Source: Sphingomonadaceae bacterium
GTDB taxonomy: Bacteria; Pseudomonadota; Alphaproteobacteria; Sphingomonadales; Sphingomonadaceae
Assembly: GCA_947454135.1 (NCBI GenBank)
Contig: CANGJI010000009.1
Span: 1-53,831 of the forward strand
Direction of reading: 5' to 3'
Length of the DNA stretch: 53,831 bases
The notes below the pieces were generated by a model. It did no database searches, had not been told where the DNA came from, and saw only the letters and a program-made list of their open reading frames with translations. Numbering within the stretch: position 1 is the first letter of the stretch; every line of letters starts with the position of its first letter. Positions 1 to 9,355 of this stretch are shown here, one piece after another. The position numbers and the translations under genes are program-made.

Positions 1-3000
1 ACCGCCTTTCTCCTCGTCGACGAGCAATTCCGCTCTCACGCGACCGGTCATGATGACTGGTTCCGCCTCGCCACCATGGTCGCCAACCGCAGCGGGCTCG
101 AAGCCGGGGGCCAGATCACGGTCAGCTACGATCCCGGTTTTCAGACCGTAAGCATCAATTTCGTCCACCTCATCCGCGACGGCAAGGTGATCGATCTCAC
201 GCGCGATACCGCCTTCCGCGTGGTCGAGCGCGAGGACGATCTTGACGATGGCATCATCAGCGGCTCGCTCAAGCTCATCGCCAACTTGCGCGATGTGCGC
301 GTCGGCGATGTGGTCGATTACGCGGTGACCTACCACTCGCGCAGCCCGCTGTGGCCGGGCCAGTCGTTCTACCACTTCAGCGAGCGCTATTCCGATGAAG
401 TAGCGCAGCGCGCGCTGCGGCTCGTGTGGCCGGCAGACGCCGCGCCGCGCTACAAGGCGATCAACAGCGGCATGTCCTTCGCGGTGCGCAAGACCGCGTC
501 GGGCGATGGCACCGAATGGGAATGGATCGCCAATGATCCGCCCGCGTTCAAGGCGGAGACCGATGTTCCCGCCACCGCCTTCATCTGGGGCAAGGTCGAT
601 ATCTCGACCATGAAGGACTGGGCAGAGCTCGCCCGCTGGGCCGTGGGCCTATATCAGGGCGACGAGAGCCTGCCCGACGATTTCGCCGCCCGCCTCGATG
701 CCATCGCCAAGGCCTCGCCCACGCAGGCCGAACGGTTCACCGAAGCCGTACGCTACGTGCAGGACAATATCCGCTACGTGGGCGAGGAGCTGGGCGAAGG
801 ATCCTATGTCCCGCGCCGCCCCAAAACCGTGCTCAGCCGCAGCTATGGCGATTGCAAGGACAAGAGCCTGCTGCTCGCGATCGCGCTGCGCCGTCTCGGC
901 ATCGATGCGGTCCCGGCGCTGGTGACGACGGTTGCCGGTGCGCGCCTGCCCGATCGCCTGCCTTCGCCGCTGCAGTTCAATCACGTGATCGTGCGCGCGG
1001 TGGTCGATGGCAAGGTGGTCTGGATCGATGCCACCGGCGCCCACAGCGGCGGGCGCGGTACGCGGATCGTGCCATCGGACCTCGGTTATGCCCTGCCCAT
1101 CCGCGAAGGGCAGACCGCGCTCGAAAAGATCTCCGGCTACGCTGAGCTTGCAGGCCGCGAAACGGTGCTGGAGCGCTTCACCATCGATGAAAAGGCCGAT
1201 GTCCCGCTGAAGCTCCACGTCGAGACGCACTTCACCGATGCCCGGGCGGATAACGTGCGTGCCAACTGGGCGAGCAATTCGGCAAAGACCCTCGCCGACA
1301 GCAATCTCAAGTTCTACCGCGAGCGCTTCCCGGGTCTTGCCGAAAGCAAGCCGCTCGAACTTGCCGATGATCGCGATGCCAATGCGCTCACCATGATCGA
1401 GGATTACACGCTTGCCCGCGATGCCTTCATCAAGGGCAAGCTTGGCAGCAAGCTGATCACGCGCGCCTTCAGCCTGCGCGGAATCCTGCCTGATCGGCAG
1501 GGCAATCCCCGCGTGTCGCCGCTGGCGATCAATGCCTTCATCGACAACGAGCACACGATCGAGATGCACGTGGCGGACCGCACGCTCGATGGCTGGGAAG
1601 ATGTCGCGGAGAAGGCCGGCCCGGTTTCCTATTCGCGCCGCACCACCGCGCTGCCCGATGGCCTCAGGATCGTCTATTCGATCAACACCGGCACGCAGCC
1701 GGAAGTCCCCGCTGCCGATGCCGAGGCAATCTATGCCCTGTCCGACAAGATCAAGGACGCGATGGGCACAGAGTGGTACCTCGACAAGACGCCCAGAGCC
1801 GCTGCCGCGCCCAAGGGTGTAGATCCTGCCGTCTGGGCCGCGATCAAGCCGGACATGGCCAAGGTCACCGATCTGCTCAAGGGCAACGACCAGCCCTCGC
1901 AGCTCGAGGCGCTGACCCTGCTATCGGCGATTGCCGAAAAGGTGCCGCACCCCTCGCCAGCGGCGGGCCTCGTCGAAGGGATGCGCGGCGCTGTGCTCAG
2001 CGATCTTCGCCGTCCGCAGGCTGCGCTCGCGGCGCTGCGCCTGGCCACCGCGCAATACGAAGGCAATGCCGAGGTCTTTCGGCTGTGGATCGCCTACGAG
2101 ATTGATCTTGGAACGCCGGAAACCACGGCTCAGGCCATCGCCCGCACCGGCAAGCTCCACCCCGCCGTGATCGCCGCGATCGACAAGCGCTGGGTCGAGA
2201 TCGCCCTGCAGAAGGTCTATGCACTGCCGATGGATCAGCGCGAGCGCAGCCGCGGCAACCTGTGCATCGCGCTCGTCGACGGCGGCTGGAAGCAATCGCC
2301 GCTCACCGGCGATGGCGCCGCGATGCAAAGCTGCGCGCTCGTCGCGCACAGCCTGCGCGGCGAACTTGCCGAAGCGCGCGCCGGTCTCGCCAAGGCACCG
2401 CCAACCTCGACCCTTGTCCAGATGTCGCTCGATCGCCGCCACCAGATGCTCTGGCCGGAGCTCGACAAGGGCAATGCCGATCACTTCCGCAAGAGCCTCG
2501 AACGCGATGCTTCCCGCGCCGCCGAGGCGGTCAAGGCCGCCCCCAAGGACTACGGCGCGATCACCTACCAGATGAAGACGCTGCGCGCGCTTGGCCGCTT
2601 TGCCGAGGCGGTGGCCATCGGCAAGCCGCTCGCCACCGACAAGGTCCAGCTGGAGGTGGCCGGGAACGAGGCCTTCTGGCTGGCCAACGAATATGCCCTC
2701 AATCTCAACGCGCTGGGCCGCAACGACGAAGGGCTCGCCGTGATGGATATGATCCTTTCGCTCGGCATCGACAACTATCCCGAACTCTCCGCGCTGGCGG
2801 TCAACCGCAGCGAGATGCTGCTCGCCTCGGGCCGCTACCAGCAGGCGTTCGATGCCATGGGCGCCCTTGAAACCCAGCACATCGACAAGCTCAATACCTA
2901 CGGCAAGATGTGGATCTGGGCGGACAAGGCCTGCGCCCTGCGCGCGCTCGGCAAACCCGATCAGGCTGCGGTCATGGATGCCAAGGTCGCCCTCGATCCT

Positions 3001-3282
3001 TCGGGCAACTGGAACGCCTATACCTCGGCGGCGGCCTGCCGGAACGACATAAAGGCGATTGCGGATGCCGTGATCAAGCGGCTCCGCAGCGAGGCGGACC
3101 GCCCCGGCGCGCTTGGCCTGTTCATCACGTTCGAGGTGCCTGAAGCGCGCACCGCATTCGAACGCGCCAAGCTCAAGGCGCTGCATGATGCGCTGGCCTT
3201 GCCCGAGGTGCAGACCGAACTCGCCAAGTGGGGCCGCGCCATCCGCTATGCCGGCACCAGCCAGGGCTGGGCGGATTACTGA
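1..3282 (+). CDS. DUF3857 / transglutaminase-like protein, 5' end missing
   Basis: The reading frame is open from the first base, so the N-terminus lies outside the window; 1093 residues are visible. The first part resembles the DUF3857 beta-sandwich domain and is followed by a transglutaminase-like papain fold. The likely triad is Cys285 in 'SYGDCKDKS', His328 in 'FNHVIV' and Asp343 in 'WIDAT' (numbering from base 1). The remaining 700 or so residues are Ala-rich and helical, compatible with TPR-like repeats, for example around 'LGRFAEAVAIGK' and 'LGRNDEGLAVMD'. Such proteins are usually periplasmic or exported, but the signal region is not visible. The substrate is unknown; the family may act on peptide or amide bonds. 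A second protein of the same architecture follows 92 bp downstream, so the two are probably cotranscribed paralogues. Confidence 0.85.
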   Translation, partial: TAFLLVDEQFRSHATGHDDWFRLATMVANRSGLEAGGQITVSYDPGFQTVSINFVHLIRDGKVIDLTRDTAFRVVEREDDLDDGIISGSLKLIANLRDVRVGDVVDYAVTYHSRSPLWPGQSFYHFSERYSDEVAQRALRLVWPADAAPRYKAINSGMSFAVRKTASGDGTEWEWIANDPPAFKAETDVPATAFIWGKVDISTMKDWAELARWAVGLYQGDESLPDDFAARLDAIAKASPTQAERFTEAVRYVQDNIRYVGEELGEGSYVPRRPKTVLSRSYGDCKDKSLLLAIALRRLGIDAVPALVTTVAGARLPDRLPSPLQFNHVIVRAVVDGKVVWIDATGAHSGGRGTRIVPSDLGYALPIREGQTALEKISGYAELAGRETVLERFTIDEKADVPLKLHVETHFTDARADNVRANWASNSAKTLADSNLKFYRERFPGLAESKPLELADDRDANALTMIEDYTLARDAFIKGKLGSKLITRAFSLRGILPDRQGNPRVSPLAINAFIDNEHTIEMHVADRTLDGWEDVAEKAGPVSYSRRTTALPDGLRIVYSINTGTQPEVPAADAEAIYALSDKIKDAMGTEWYLDKTPRAAAAPKGVDPAVWAAIKPDMAKVTDLLKGNDQPSQLEALTLLSAIAEKVPHPSPAAGLVEGMRGAVLSDLRRPQAALAALRLATAQYEGNAEVFRLWIAYEIDLGTPETTAQAIARTGKLHPAVIAAIDKRWVEIALQKVYALPMDQRERSRGNLCIALVDGGWKQSPLTGDGAAMQSCALVAHSLRGELAEARAGLAKAPPTSTLVQMSLDRRHQMLWPELDKGNADHFRKSLERDASRAAEAVKAAPKDYGAITYQMKTLRALGRFAEAVAIGKPLATDKVQLEVAGNEAFWLANEYALNLNALGRNDEGLAVMDMILSLGIDNYPELSALAVNRSEMLLASGRYQQAFDAMGALETQHIDKLNTYGKMWIWADKACALRALGKPDQAAVMDAKVALDPSGNWNAYTSAAACRNDIKAIADAVIKRLRSEADRPGALGLFITFEVPEARTAFERAKLKALHDALALPEVQTELAKWGRAIRYAGTSQGWADY

Positions 3283-3374
3283 TTGCTTCAACCAGCGTTC
3301 GCCCAAGCAGGCCGATTTCCGCCAATCCGGAGCCTGCGCCCGCTTGCAAGCGGCTGAATTTGCGCCATGATCAC

Positions 3375-5480
3375 ATGCGCCGGGAAGTTGCTTCCGGCAG
3401 ATACGGAGCGGCCACCTTGCGCCCAGCCCTGATGTTTGTTGCCGCCGGAACGGTTCTCGTGGCCGCCTCCTCTGCCCTCGCTGCCCCCGCCGCACCGGCC
3501 TCTGCCAACAACGAAGTCTTGCGCGGCCCCGCGCCGTCATGGGCCAAGGCCTCCGAACCGCTGCCCGTGCCGGACAACGCCGGCGGCCCGATGTTCATGC
3601 GCTATCAGGATGTCATCGTGCACGTCGATGGCAAGGGCGAGCAGGACTATACCGGCTACCGCGTCCGCCTGCTGAATTCCTCCGCGCTGCCGATGGGCAA
3701 CCTCGCGCTGGGCTGGAACCCGGCGAATGGCTCCACCACGGTCCACTCCATCAAGGTCTATCGCGGGGACGAGGTCATCGATGTCCTCGCACAGGCGAAG
3801 TTCGAGATTCTGCGCCGCGAAGACCAGCTCGAAGCGGCCAAGCTCGACGGCATGCTGACCGCCGTGCTGCACGTCCCCGATCTGCGCGTGGGCGACGAAC
3901 TCGAGGTCGCGATGACCACGAGCGTTTCAGACCCCACGCTTGGCCGCAATGTCTCGGGCCTCCTGTTCCTCTCGCCGACCCCGCCGCCCGGGCGCTACCG
4001 GCTCGAACTCAGCTGGGAAAAGGACCGCAAGCCGGCCTATGTGCTTACCCCCGACCTCGCATCCGCCGCCCACACGGCAGCGGACCGGGTGGTGCTGCGC
4101 ATGGACAACCCGCCGGTTCACCAGCCACTCAAGGACGCGCCGCAGCGCCTGCAGTGGCAGCGCATCCTCGAATACTCGACCTTCGCCGATTGGCCTGCCT
4201 TCTCGCGTCAGTTCGCACCGCTCTTCGCGAAGGCCGCTACGCTCGCAGCGGATTCGCCGCTGCACAAGGAAGCCGCGCGGATCGCCGCGGCCCATGCCGA
4301 TCCGCTCGGGCGCGCCGCCGCCGCGCTCAAGCTGGTGCAGCAGGACGTGCGCTACATCTACGTCGGCCTCAACGGCGGCAATTTCACGCCAGCATCGGCG
4401 GACGAAACCTGGCAGCGCCGCTACGGCGATTGCAAGGCGAAGACTGCGCTGCTCCTTGCCCTCCTCGGGGAACTCGGCATCGCGGCCGAGCCGGTGATCG
4501 TCAGCACTGCGGGCCTCGATGACGGGCTCGCGGCGCGCCTGCCCAATTCGAGGCTGTTCGATCACGTGCTCGTGCGCACGCAGATCGCCGGTCAGACCTG
4601 GTGGCTCGATGGCACCCTGCCCCCGGTCTCGGGGCCCGCGCTCGAACCGGTCACGCCGCTGCGCAACGTGGTGCCGATCACCGCGGCAGGCAGCGCTGTC
4701 GTCGAAATCCCGTGGCAACCACCCGCCCAGCCCGACGAGATCAGCCTGTTCGATATCGATGCCAGCGCGGGCTTCGACAAGCCGGCACACATCACCAGCA
4801 CGGCCATCGTGCGCGGGATCGCGGGCCTGCAACTGCAGCAGCAATTCTCCGCCGTGCCGCCCGCGCAATTGCTCGATGCCATGCGCCAGCGCCTGACCGG
4901 CAATGTCTGGCAGTCGGTTGACGATGTGCAGTGGCACTATGACGAGAAGGCACGGGCCAGCGTGCTCAAGGTCACCGGCTCGGGCACGGTCGACTGGGAA
5001 GACAGCGGCGGCGGCGGGCGCCGGCTGTCGCTGGTCGGCGGCGGCTTCAGCCCGCCGGAAAAGCGCGTGCGGCCCGCCGATCAGGATCAGGAAGCGCCGT
5101 GGTACCAGGCGTCCAACTATACCTGCTCGGTCACCACCCTGCACGTGCCGACGAGCACAAAGCCCGGTGAATGGACCTCGAAATCCGGCTTCGACATCAG
5201 CATGTTCGGGCGGCACTACTACCGCATGTTCGAATTCCGCGATGGCGCGATCCGCATGGTGCGCAGCTCGCGCGTCGAAAGCCGCGAAATCACCGCCGCA
5301 CGCGCCCGCGCCGACAACGCCCGCATCCCCGATTTCGACAACAGCATGGGCTATGTCTTCTACGAGCCGAGCGAGACAAGGGGCCGCATCTTCTTCGGCG
5401 CGAAAGTCCCCACAACCGACGAGATCGACTGGCTCGGCGCTGACGCTCCCTGCCTGCCGCAACGCAAAAAGCTGCCCTGA
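3375..5480 (+). CDS. Exported DUF3857 / transglutaminase-like protein
   Basis: A 701-residue protein if it starts at the ATG at 3375. An internal ATG at 3432 would place a hydrophobic signal sequence ('MFVAAGTVLVAASSALA') at the very N-terminus, so that start is a real alternative. Upstream in-frame codons overlap the previous gene and were not used. Residues about 60-280 resemble DUF3857. The transglutaminase-like core has Cys353 in 'RYGDCKAKT', His397 in 'FDHVLV' and Asp412 in 'WWLDGT', so the triad is complete. A beta-rich C-terminal region ends with 'CLPQRKKLP'. It is the shorter paralogue of the preceding gene and lacks its long helical tail. It probably acts in the periplasm or cell envelope; the substrate is unknown. 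It converges on the CmcJ-like gene with a 4 bp gap. Confidence 0.85.
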   Translation: MRREVASGRYGAATLRPALMFVAAGTVLVAASSALAAPAAPASANNEVLRGPAPSWAKASEPLPVPDNAGGPMFMRYQDVIVHVDGKGEQDYTGYRVRLLNSSALPMGNLALGWNPANGSTTVHSIKVYRGDEVIDVLAQAKFEILRREDQLEAAKLDGMLTAVLHVPDLRVGDELEVAMTTSVSDPTLGRNVSGLLFLSPTPPPGRYRLELSWEKDRKPAYVLTPDLASAAHTAADRVVLRMDNPPVHQPLKDAPQRLQWQRILEYSTFADWPAFSRQFAPLFAKAATLAADSPLHKEAARIAAAHADPLGRAAAALKLVQQDVRYIYVGLNGGNFTPASADETWQRRYGDCKAKTALLLALLGELGIAAEPVIVSTAGLDDGLAARLPNSRLFDHVLVRTQIAGQTWWLDGTLPPVSGPALEPVTPLRNVVPITAAGSAVVEIPWQPPAQPDEISLFDIDASAGFDKPAHITSTAIVRGIAGLQLQQQFSAVPPAQLLDAMRQRLTGNVWQSVDDVQWHYDEKARASVLKVTGSGTVDWEDSGGGGRRLSLVGGGFSPPEKRVRPADQDQEAPWYQASNYTCSVTTLHVPTSTKPGEWTSKSGFDISMFGRHYYRMFEFRDGAIRMVRSSRVESREITAARARADNARIPDFDNSMGYVFYEPSETRGRIFFGAKVPTTDEIDWLGADAPCLPQRKKLP

Positions 5481-5484
5481 TCTC

Positions 5485-6390
5485 CTACTCGAAAAACGCC
5501 ACCCCGCGCACCTCGATGCTCTCGCGGATCTGCGCGCCTGGCAAGCTGGTATCGTGGAAGGCCGTGTGCGGGCAGCGCCAGGTAACGGAATGGTCGCTGT
5601 CCTGGAACTTGAACAGCAGCACGTCGTCCGCCGCCATGTCGGCGAAGTACCACCAGCGATGCTCGGGCGAAAAACGGAAGATCGTTGCGGCGATCATCTG
5701 ATCCTCGCCCTCGACCGGCGCGGTCAGCGCATCGCCAACGGGAAACTCGTCGACCACAAACAGCGTGTTGGAGGCGGTTTCCGCATCCGTTACCGTGCGC
5801 CCGTCACAGACCGCAAGCGGCCAGTCCTGCGGTCCCGGCGAAAAGGTCCGCCAGAGCGAGAAGCAGATATAGCGCCTGTAGCCCGGCCCATCCGGAAAGG
5901 CCTGCCCATAGACCCGCGCCGCAGCGCGCTGGCCGGTCAGTTCGTTGTAATCGACATGGGCCTCGCCCGCAGGCGGCTGGATCCCGCCCGAATGGACATA
6001 GCCCGCGACCTTCTCCTTCGCGCGGGCCGAGAGGTCGCCCGACGTGCGGATCATCCACCCCTGCGTCGCCACCTTGTCCGCGCCCGTCAGCCGCGCGACG
6101 AGCGCTTCCACTTCGCTCTGGTATCCCGTATCGACCGCAGCCTTGTCATGGAAATCGGCAATCGCGCTCCGGTGCCTGGCGATCATGAATCCGTGCACAT
6201 CGAGGCTGAAATGATCCCGGATCGGCATCCCGTCGCGCACCACAACGGGGTAGTCGCGGTAATCGCCGGTGTTCATCTCAGCGCCCTGGCTCACATAGCG
6301 GCGGGTCACGAAATCGCCTTCATCAAGATACCGGATCAGCGCGGGCGCTTCCCGCGCGGTGTCTTCGATATCGTCCGCCAAGCTGGCCAT
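5485..6390 (-). CDS. CmcJ/NvfI-like non-haem iron oxygenase
   Basis: A 301-residue soluble protein that matches the CmcJ/NvfI (AsaB-like) oxidoreductase family. Signs are the C-terminal block 'WRCPHTAFHDTSLPGA' followed by 'IRESIEVR', and the central 'EAHVDYNE'. The His145-x-Asp147 pair fits the first two ligands of a Fe(II)/2-oxoglutarate facial triad; His244 or His275 could be the third (inference). The family covers hydroxylases, desaturases and endoperoxygenases of secondary metabolism, so the substrate cannot be predicted. It is the last gene of a minus-strand run kynB-kynU-DUF1330-MHS transporter. That context suggests an aromatic or amino-acid-derived substrate. The ATG at 6390 is preceded by a good GGAGG site. 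An inverted repeat lies just upstream (separate entry). Confidence 0.75.
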   Translation of the reverse strand: MASLADDIEDTAREAPALIRYLDEGDFVTRRYVSQGAEMNTGDYRDYPVVVRDGMPIRDHFSLDVHGFMIARHRSAIADFHDKAAVDTGYQSEVEALVARLTGADKVATQGWMIRTSGDLSARAKEKVAGYVHSGGIQPPAGEAHVDYNELTGQRAAARVYGQAFPDGPGYRRYICFSLWRTFSPGPQDWPLAVCDGRTVTDAETASNTLFVVDEFPVGDALTAPVEGEDQMIAATIFRFSPEHRWWYFADMAADDVLLFKFQDSDHSVTWRCPHTAFHDTSLPGAQIRESIEVRGVAFFE

Positions 6391-6403
6391 GGCGCCCTCC
6401 GAT

Positions 6404-6426
6404 TATAGTTAGGTAAGCGAACTATA
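6404..6426. promoter_or_regulatory. Inverted repeat between transporter and CmcJ-like gene
   Basis: TATAGTT-N9-AACTATA, a perfect 7 bp inverted repeat with a 9 bp spacer. It overlaps the stop codon of the transporter gene and lies 14 bp upstream of the CmcJ-like start. On the minus strand the downstream arm runs into TATAAT, a perfect -10 hexamer, but I see no good -35 and a start there would leave almost no leader. It could be an operator for a dimeric regulator, or an RNA hairpin that affects translation or mRNA processing between the two genes. Confidence 0.4.
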
Positions 6427-7714
6427 TCGGCTTGGGCTGCGCTGTCCACCCTGCACGCGGCGCGGTTTCGGGAATGCGCCAGAGCAAGGGCAGGATCGCC
6501 AGCGCGACCGCAGCGATCATCGCGCCCGGCACGGCAGGCCAGTGGCTTGTCTCCAGCAGCATCTGCGCGACCAGCGGCGTCAGCCCGCCGAACAGCGCAG
6601 TCGCGCTCGTGACGCCGAGCGCCAGACCGGAGAGGCGCGCCTGCCCGGAAAACTGCTCTGCCGTGGCCACCGCGCCCACCGCGCTCCACGCCCCGCCCAG
6701 CGCGGCCAGCAGCACTGCGCCGATCAGCGCCGGCCAGATGCCGCCTTGCGCCATCAGCGCGAACAGCGTGATCGGCCCGGCGGCGCAGGCGACCGCGATG
6801 CCGATCAGCACCGGCCGCCGCCCGACATGGTCCGAAAGCGCGCCCACCAGCGGCGTCACCGCGATCACCACGAAAGCCGCCACCGTCGAAAGCGTCAGCG
6901 CAGTCCCCTCGCCCACCGCGCCGACCGAGGCGAGGAAGGCCGGAACATACGTGATCCCGACGTAGTAGCTGATGGAACCCAAAGCCGAGATCGCAAAGCC
7001 GCGCAGAATCCCTGCGCGCTCGAACTGCAAGGCATGGCGCAGCGGCGCCTCGGGCAGGGTTCCGGCATCGCGGTGGCGTTCGAACTCCGGGCTCTCGTCC
7101 ATCGAGGCGCGGGCGAGCAGCACGCCGCCTGCCAGCGCTGCGCCAACGAGGAAGGGAATGCGCCACCCCCAGTCATCAAGCGCCGCGACCGGCAGGGCCC
7201 ACGCCGTCACCGCCGCCACCCCCACCGCAAGCAGCGCGCCCACTTCGCTCGCCGCCGAAGCGCAGCTGGTGATGAGCCCGCGCCGGTGCGGCCCGGCGCC
7301 TTCGATCAGATAGGCGACCACGCCAGTGTATTCGCCGCCCACCGCGAAGGCCATCACGCAGCGCAGCGCCAGCAGAAGAAAGCCGGCCGCCGGACCGATC
7401 GCGGCATGGGTCGGCAGCACGGCGCAGCCCAGCATCGCCGCAGTCATCACTGCCATCGAGAGCAGCATGGCGCGCCGCCGCCCGTGGCGGTCGCCATAAT
7501 GGCCCATCGCCAGCGCGCCGAGGGGCCGCATCAGGTAGGAAACCGCAAAGCCCGCCAGCACTGCGGCCAGCGAACCCTCGCCCCCGCCGAACATGACCCG
7601 GCTGAGGATCGTGGCGACATAGATGTAGAGCGTGAAATCGTACCACTCGACCACGGTCGAAAAGCCCGCGATCAGCATCGAGCGATGCGATATGGTCTGC
7701 TGTGCGGGGGCCAT
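6422..7714 (-). CDS. MFS transporter, metabolite:H+ symporter (MHS) type
   Basis: A 430-residue inner-membrane protein with about 12 hydrophobic segments. The N-terminal 'VVEWYDFTLYIY' and the loop 2-3 motif 'GHYGDRHGRRRAML' are characteristic of the metabolite:H+ symporter branch (ShiA/ProP/KgtP-like). 'RCVMAFAVGGEYTG' is the matching segment of TM4-5. MHS carriers import organic acids, osmolytes or aromatic acids with protons. The substrate is not readable from sequence. The position between the kynurenine genes and an oxygenase gene suggests a kynurenine- or anthranilate-related acid (inference). I used the ATG at 7714; a GTG lies one codon upstream. It is 38-41 bp downstream of the DUF1330 gene on the same strand. 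Confidence 0.85.
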   Translation of the reverse strand: MAPAQQTISHRSMLIAGFSTVVEWYDFTLYIYVATILSRVMFGGGEGSLAAVLAGFAVSYLMRPLGALAMGHYGDRHGRRRAMLLSMAVMTAAMLGCAVLPTHAAIGPAAGFLLLALRCVMAFAVGGEYTGVVAYLIEGAGPHRRGLITSCASAASEVGALLAVGVAAVTAWALPVAALDDWGWRIPFLVGAALAGGVLLARASMDESPEFERHRDAGTLPEAPLRHALQFERAGILRGFAISALGSISYYVGITYVPAFLASVGAVGEGTALTLSTVAAFVVIAVTPLVGALSDHVGRRPVLIGIAVACAAGPITLFALMAQGGIWPALIGAVLLAALGGAWSAVGAVATAEQFSGQARLSGLALGVTSATALFGGLTPLVAQMLLETSHWPAVPGAMIAAVALAILPLLWRIPETAPRAGWTAQPKPI

Positions 7715-7755
7715 CACCGCACCATGCCGTAATACCCCCGCCTTGCCTACCGCTT

Positions 7756-8046
7756 TCAGCCGACCCCTTCGGTCACCATCACACGGTACGATGCGCCGTT
7801 GAGGCGGTGCACCTTGGCCTCCTGATAGGCCGGGCTTTCATACCAGGCCTTGGCGGCCGCAATGTCGGGAAATTCGATGATCACGAGGCCCTCCGCCGTG
7901 GGGCCTTCCCAAGTCTCGTTCGGGCCATAGAACGCCAGCGGCTTCAGCGGATGGCCGGCGATCGAGGCCCCTGCCTTGGCGTTGTACTGATCCAGCTCTG
8001 CCTGATCGTTCACGCCATCCTTGATGAACACAACATAGGCCGTCAT
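7756..8046 (-). CDS. DUF1330 domain protein
   Basis: A 96-residue single-domain protein, starting 'MTAYVVFIKDGVND'. The start at 8046 is supported by a purine-rich AAAGAGGA upstream; an in-frame upstream start would add 15 residues and give a worse fit to the family length. DUF1330 is a ferredoxin-like dimeric alpha/beta-barrel fold. The segment 'LVIIEFPDIAAAKAWYESP' is the characteristic strand-helix unit. The biochemical role is not established; members often sit in catabolic operons. Here it lies between kynU (67 bp upstream) and the MHS transporter. Confidence 0.85.
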   Translation of the reverse strand: MTAYVVFIKDGVNDQAELDQYNAKAGASIAGHPLKPLAFYGPNETWEGPTAEGLVIIEFPDIAAAKAWYESPAYQEAKVHRLNGASYRVMVTEGVG

Positions 8047-8113
8047 TCGGTCATCCTCTTTCGGTTTTGCTTCGCCCCAGCTTAGGGGCACCCGTCCGCG
8101 CCGCGCAAGGCTT

Positions 8114-9355
8114 TCAGGTCACGGCCGCGCGCACGGCCCAGCGCGGATCGTCCCACGCCTGCGTCTCGCAGACGTCACGGATCTTCAGGACCGCCTCCAG
8201 CATGTCGGCATGGCGCAGGGTCAGCGGCGTCAGCCCGAAGCGCAGGACATCGGGATCGCGGAAATCGCCGATGACGCCGCGCTCCTTCAGCGCCTGCATC
8301 ATGCCGTAGCTGTGCGGGTGCGCGTAGGACACGTGGCTGCCGCGCCGCGCATCCTCGCGCGGGCTCACCAGCGCAAAGCCGAATGCACCGCAGTGCTCGT
8401 CCATCAGGTCCATGAACACGCGGCCAAGCTGCAGCGATTTCGCGCGGACCGCCGCCATGTCAGCCTCGGCCATCAGATCGACGCCGCATTCGAGCGCCGC
8501 CATCGAAAGGATCGGCGGCGTGCCGCACAGGAAGCGCTCGATGCCGTCCGCCGCGCGGTAGCCATCCTCGAACGCGAAGGGCGCGGCGTGCCCCATCCAG
8601 CCCGAAAGCACCGGCATGGCCGCTGCCTGATGCCGCCCCGCCGCGAAGATATAGGCCGGTGCGCCGGGCCCGCCGTTCAGGAACTTGTACCCGCAACCGA
8701 CCGCGAAATCGGCGCCCGCACCGTTCAGATCGACCGGGATCGCGCCTGCACTGTGGCTGAGATCCCAGACCACCAGCACGCCCGCCTCATGCGCGCGCCG
8801 CGTCACCTCGGCCATGTCTCGCACCACGCCGGTCTTGTAGTGGACCTGCGTCAGCAGCAGCACCGCGACAGCATCGCCGAGGCGCTCCAGCACCTCCTCG
8901 CCCGCAACTGCCTCGGCTCGGACGCGACCACCCGAGAACGCTGAAATCCCCTGCATCATGTAAAGATCGGTCGGGAAATTGCCGGTTTCGGAGAGGATCA
9001 CCGACCGGTCGGGCCTGAGCGAAAGCGCCGCCGTCAGCGCCTTGAACAGATTGATCGACGTGGAATCCGCCACAATCACCTCGCCCGGCTCCGCGCCCAG
9101 CAGGCGGGCGATCTTGTCGCCCACCCGGCGCGGTGCAGTGATCCATTCCGCGCCGAGCCACGAGGTGATGAGGCCCTCACCCCACTCCTGCGCCGCAACC
9201 TGCTCCAGCCGCGGCATGGTGCGGCGCGGCAGCGCGCCCAGCGAATTGCCGTCGAGGTAGACCAGCCCTTCGCGCAAGTAGAACTGATCCCGAAACCCGG
9301 CCAGCGGATCGTCCCGATCAAGCGCTTCGAGCGCCGCGCGGTTCCATGCGCTCAT
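8114..9355 (-). CDS. kynU: Kynureninase
   Basis: 413 residues, the normal length for bacterial kynureninase (EC 3.7.1.3). This PLP enzyme cleaves kynurenine to anthranilate and alanine, or 3-hydroxykynurenine to 3-hydroxyanthranilate. The expected Schiff-base lysine is Lys224 in 'GCGYKFLNGGPGAP'. Asp198 and His201 in 'VWDLSHSAGA' are the cofactor-binding residues of this fold type I enzyme. 'LDGNSLGALPR' is the conserved N-terminal substrate loop. The ATG at 9355 overlaps the kynB stop codon as ATGA, implying translational coupling. A longer open frame continues upstream but is the shadow of kynB. Neither tryptophan 2,3-dioxygenase nor kynurenine monooxygenase is in the window. Confidence 0.95.
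   Translation of the reverse strand: MSAWNRAALEALDRDDPLAGFRDQFYLREGLVYLDGNSLGALPRRTMPRLEQVAAQEWGEGLITSWLGAEWITAPRRVGDKIARLLGAEPGEVIVADSTSINLFKALTAALSLRPDRSVILSETGNFPTDLYMMQGISAFSGGRVRAEAVAGEEVLERLGDAVAVLLLTQVHYKTGVVRDMAEVTRRAHEAGVLVVWDLSHSAGAIPVDLNGAGADFAVGCGYKFLNGGPGAPAYIFAAGRHQAAAMPVLSGWMGHAAPFAFEDGYRAADGIERFLCGTPPILSMAALECGVDLMAEADMAAVRAKSLQLGRVFMDLMDEHCGAFGFALVSPREDARRGSHVSYAHPHSYGMMQALKERGVIGDFRDPDVLRFGLTPLTLRHADMLEAVLKIRDVCETQAWDDPRWAVRAAVT

Noticed and set aside
1921..3540. 539-codon open frame opposite the first transglutaminase gene
   Set aside because: High GC gives long antisense frames. It has no motif and runs across two genes; the plus-strand protein has recognisable domains.
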